Shown here: positions 14,974-15,457 of the stretch, one piece after another
How the letters are laid out: every line of letters begins with the position of its first letter
Position numbering within the stretch: position 1 is the stretch's first letter
Assembly: GCA_004283105.1 (NCBI GenBank)
Contig: SHLN01000033.1
Span: forward strand, 1 to 15,457
Direction of reading: 5' to 3'
Source of the DNA: Acidimicrobiia bacterium
GTDB lineage: Bacteria > Actinomycetota > Acidimicrobiia > Spongiisociales > SHLN01
DNA: 15,457 nt
Position numbers and translations under genes: made by a program
Notes under the pieces: model-generated
Told to the model about the DNA's origin: nothing
Database searches by the model: none
The model's input: the letters and a program-made list of their open reading frames with translations, nothing else

Positions 14974-14982
14974 GGGGTACCC
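14974..14982. repeat. Second GGGGTACCC copy downstream of the peptide gene
   Basis: This is identical to 14815-14823, so the 30-codon gene is bracketed by two direct copies 159 bp apart, each containing the GGGTACCC palindrome. A third GGGTACCC lies before the P450. Confidence 0.5.
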
Positions 14983-15028
14983 TCGCTCCTTCGAGGACAT
15001 GTACCGGTGTCCCCTCGACGGAGCGAGG
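14981..15028. terminator. Long imperfect hairpin between convergent genes
   Basis: CCTCGCTCC (14981-14989) pairs with GGAGCGAGG (15020-15028). After one mismatch the stem continues with a T-A pair, then CGAGGACA (14992-14999) against 15008-15017 with a 2-nt bulge, closing on an 8-nt loop TGTACCGG. That gives about 18 pairs in all. It ends 10 nt before the stop of the convergent membrane-protein gene and could serve as a bidirectional terminator or a stable RNA structure. Neither strand shows a clear U-run. Confidence 0.55.
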
Positions 15029-15038
15029 AGCCGCCTCT

Positions 15039-15457
15039 CTAGGCAGGCTTTCGCCAATCACCCTTTGATCGCCATATCGCGTAGGCGAGGGCTCCGAGTG
15101 GAACCTGCAGGAGGTAGCTGAGGGCTCGATAGATCAGGACCGCCGCGACGACCAGCTCTTCGTCGCCACCGGCCACCACCAGGGCAGTGGTGTATCCCAC
15201 CTCGACCACACCCAGGCCGCCGGGAGTGATGGGCAGGGCGGTCAAGAGCCGCACCACGGCGAACGCTGCCAGCGCTTCGGCTCCGGTCACCACCTCGGCC
15301 GACACGCCCATGTGCCGAAGGGCGGTGAGCAGCATCGCGAACAACGACAGGTGGCTGACGATGGTCGCCAGCGTCACCCAGTACCACCGTCGCCGCAGCA
15401 AATCGAGACTCTGCGTCCGAAAGGCGACGAGGCGGTCCCCCCACCCCTCAAATGGCC
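15039..15457 (-). CDS. Partial flippase-like integral membrane protein (YbhN/UPF0104, LPG synthase TM family), C-terminal part
   Basis: The frame is open from the stop at 15039 to the window edge, so the start lies outside; about 139 residues are visible. The visible start reads FEGWGDRLVAFRTQSLDLLRR, typical of the cytoplasmic loop in this family. At least three hydrophobic spans follow: WYWVTLATIVSHLSLFAMLL, the stretch ending in the signature LPITPGGLGVVEVGYTTAL, and YRALSYLLQVPLGALAYAIW. The TPGGxGxxE motif is the hallmark of the transmembrane domain shared with MprF-type lysylphosphatidylglycerol synthases/flippases. The catalytic synthase domain of MprF would follow this region but is absent, since the protein stops soon after. 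A TTG at 15401 is not the start, because family sequence continues upstream. Substrate unknown; lipid or polyprenol-linked cargo is the usual suggestion. It converges on the peptide gene. Confidence 0.88.
   Translation of the reverse strand, partial: PFEGWGDRLVAFRTQSLDLLRRRWYWVTLATIVSHLSLFAMLLTALRHMGVSAEVVTGAEALAAFAVVRLLTALPITPGGLGVVEVGYTTALVVAGGDEELVVAAVLIYRALSYLLQVPLGALAYAIWRSKGDWRKPA

Noticed and set aside
14377..15057. 226-codon minus-strand frame covering the regulator end and the peptide gene
   Set aside because: Most of it is the shadow of the conserved C-terminal helix-turn-helix, and it crosses the hairpin region. No family features.
14802..15121. Two other plus-strand frames over the peptide gene (88 and 70 codons)
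   Set aside because: They run through strong hairpins into the convergent membrane-protein gene. They lack a ribosome site and recognisable sequence, unlike the 30-codon frame.
1..15457. CRISPR arrays, tRNA/rRNA genes, insertion sequences, prophage or attachment sites
   Set aside because: No spaced direct repeats of CRISPR type, no cloverleaf or rRNA sequence, and no transposase or integrase signatures were found on either strand.

Overview
The window is GC-rich DNA with GTG starts, a SARP/AfsR-like (BTAD) ATPase regulator, an actinobacterial-type phosphofructokinase and several starts that look leaderless. Together these point to the Actinomycetota. An environmental lineage such as Acidimicrobiia is possible, but the class is only an inference. 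I see no rRNA, tRNA, CRISPR array, transposase or prophage genes. The window reads as ordinary chromosome with one accessory-looking end, at about 14.7-15.05 kb.

Layout. (1) At 1-440, a minus-strand tatA (Tat export pore subunit) diverges from a plus-strand VOC/glyoxalase-fold protein. A GC hairpin and a short tandem repeat lie beyond the end of tatA. (2) At 824-6864 on the minus strand, a 1551-residue membrane hybrid histidine kinase is followed after 41 bp by a cytochrome P450. The P450 converges on the VOC gene, and both use the same CTAG for their stops. (3) At 6961-9009 on the minus strand, galM (aldose 1-epimerase) is followed after 3 bp by an adenine deaminase of the Aah1 type. (4) At 9096-14745 on the plus strand, a phosphofructokinase diverges from galM. 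It overlaps a MenH-like alpha/beta hydrolase, and then comes a 1273-residue regulator with N-terminal winged helix/BTAD, AAA/STAND ATPase, TPR-like repeats and a DeoR-like C-terminal helix-turn-helix. (5) At 14746-15038 there is a short interval rich in palindromes and hairpins. It holds a previously easy-to-miss 30-codon gene with a good Shine-Dalgarno, encoding a complete signal peptide followed by only six residues. (6) At 15039-15457 on the minus strand is the C-terminal part of a YbhN/UPF0104 flippase-like membrane protein, cut by the window edge.

How the parts may work together. galM and pfkA sit back to back and both serve sugar entry into glycolysis, with an inverted repeat between them that could be a shared operator. 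The kinase and P450 are close enough to be co-transcribed, but the response regulator that would take phosphate from the kinase's HPt domain is not in the window. The most interesting unit is the large TPR/ATPase regulator followed by the tiny exported peptide gene. The peptide is preceded by a perfect 10-bp palindrome, flanked by two copies of GGGGTACCC, and followed by strong hairpins. A regulator/peptide-signal pair is a testable hypothesis here, not a demonstrated function.
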